From an archaeon (GTDB lineage: Archaea > Nanobdellota > Nanobdellia > Woesearchaeales > ARS49), in NCBI GenBank assembly GCA_020051845.1, contig JAGVQG010000050.1, forward strand, positions 1-53,033: a stretch of 53,033 nucleotides of DNA, in the 5' to 3' direction. This document shows positions 52,863-53,033 of this stretch, in pieces (position 1 is the stretch's first letter; each line of letters opens with the position of its first letter). A program made the translations under genes and the position numbers. The notes beneath the pieces are model-generated. The model saw only the letters and a list, made by a program, of their open reading frames with translations, searched no databases and had not been told where the DNA came from.

Positions 52863-52955
52863 ATGAAACATCACAGACGTTTTCATAGAACGCCAAGCAG
52901 GGAATCGGAAGCAACAAGATACTATGTCAGAGCGGGCTTAGTAGAAAGTCATTAA
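52863..52955 (+). CDS. 30-residue basic peptide
   Basis: A 30-codon ORF encodes a basic peptide starting MKHHRRFHRTPSRESEATRY. It follows the same GGAGGATAAA ribosome-binding site as the coiled-coil gene and ends seven bases before a strong hairpin. His, Arg and Lys make up about a third of it, which suggests nucleic-acid binding. No family is recognised. Confidence 0.45.
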   Translation: MKHHRRFHRTPSRESEATRYYVRAGLVESH

Positions 52956-52963
52956 AGTAAACG

Positions 52964-53021
52964 CCGCCCAATAGCGTCTGAGAAGACGCAATGGGCGGGT
53001 GGCGGAGGTACTAGCTCCACC
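52964..53021 (+). ncRNA. Possible structured RNA: GNRA-tetraloop hairpin plus second hairpin
   Basis: Bases 52964-52970 pair with 52992-52998 (CCGCCCA/TGGGCGG, seven pairs), an asymmetric internal loop follows, and 52974-52979 pair with 52984-52989 (GCGTCT/AGACGC) closed by a GAGA tetraloop. A second hairpin (about 52998-53021) pairs GGTGG with CCACC and can continue GAG/CTC. The tetraloop and internal loop look like a folded RNA, not a terminator, which in archaea would need a T-run; none is present before the window edge. It could be a regulatory RNA, a 3' UTR element or a viral packaging or origin structure. Confidence 0.4.
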
Positions 53022-53033
53022 ATGCAAAATAAA

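Overview
This window comes from an archaeon. The evidence is a split archaeal RNA polymerase operon (rpoH, B'', B', A', A''), archaeal-type ribosomal proteins (uS7, uS12, eL30), a two-KH archaeal NusA, Cbf5, an archaeal-type FAD synthase, a tRNA without an encoded CCA end that carries a bulge-helix-bulge intron, and TATA-like boxes about 26-28 bases upstream of many start codons. That last spacing implies mostly leaderless first genes. Small overlapping genes, many secreted proteins of unknown function, lipoproteins with Cys-rich tails and a 'KGQ' pilin-like N-terminus suggest a DPANN-type lineage (Woesearchaeota or a relative). The lineage is an inference; no rRNA is present to settle it.

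Layout. 0-6.7 kb: small enzymes and regulators, namely a PhoU-like regulator divergent from an Lrp-type regulator, a HAD hydrolase divergent from a P-loop NTPase/SAMHD1-like HD hydrolase pair, a second HD protein, a metallophosphoesterase and an HExxH protein. 6.8-13.9 kb: two lipoproteins, two helical unknowns, an AbrB/PIN toxin-antitoxin pair, a second PIN-like pair, a PLP decarboxylase (LysA-like) and an MNT/HEPN pair. 14.0-21.5 kb: a six-gene MoxR/DUF58/von Willebrand A operon containing a coiled-coil membrane protein and a multi-pass membrane protein. It is likely an envelope-associated chaperone-like complex. 21.6-29.9 kb: cbf5 and a block of secreted or membrane-anchored surface proteins, with an unannotated 40-residue four-Cys miniprotein between them.

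30.0-40.9 kb: the information-processing block, read leftwards: tRNA-Lys(TTT), rpoH, rpoB'', rpoB', rpoA', rpoA'', rpl30e, nusA, then three inserted non-ribosomal genes (one in the opposite orientation), then rps12 and rps7. The tRNA lies 11 bases before rpoH and is interrupted in its T-loop by a 19-base intron with a textbook splicing motif. This is the clearest unusual element in the window.

41.2-53.0 kb: an accessory region with a DsbA-like thiol oxidoreductase, an alpha/beta hydrolase, an HTH-nucleotidyltransferase, a circularly permuted GTPase, an orphan PEFG-CTERM tail, a RelBE-type pair with a tandem operator, a CYTH-domain protein lacking its signature lysine, a GDSL lipoprotein, a protein resembling the RNA polymerase alpha C-terminal domain, a transglutaminase-like secreted protein and a beta-propeller-like PEFG-CTERM protein. 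The last 1.3 kb looks different in base use: a DUF2683 protein, a coiled-coil protein and a 30-residue peptide, the latter two preceded by the same GGAGGATAAA ribosome-binding site, followed by strong RNA hairpins. It may be a mobile or viral cassette cut by the window edge.
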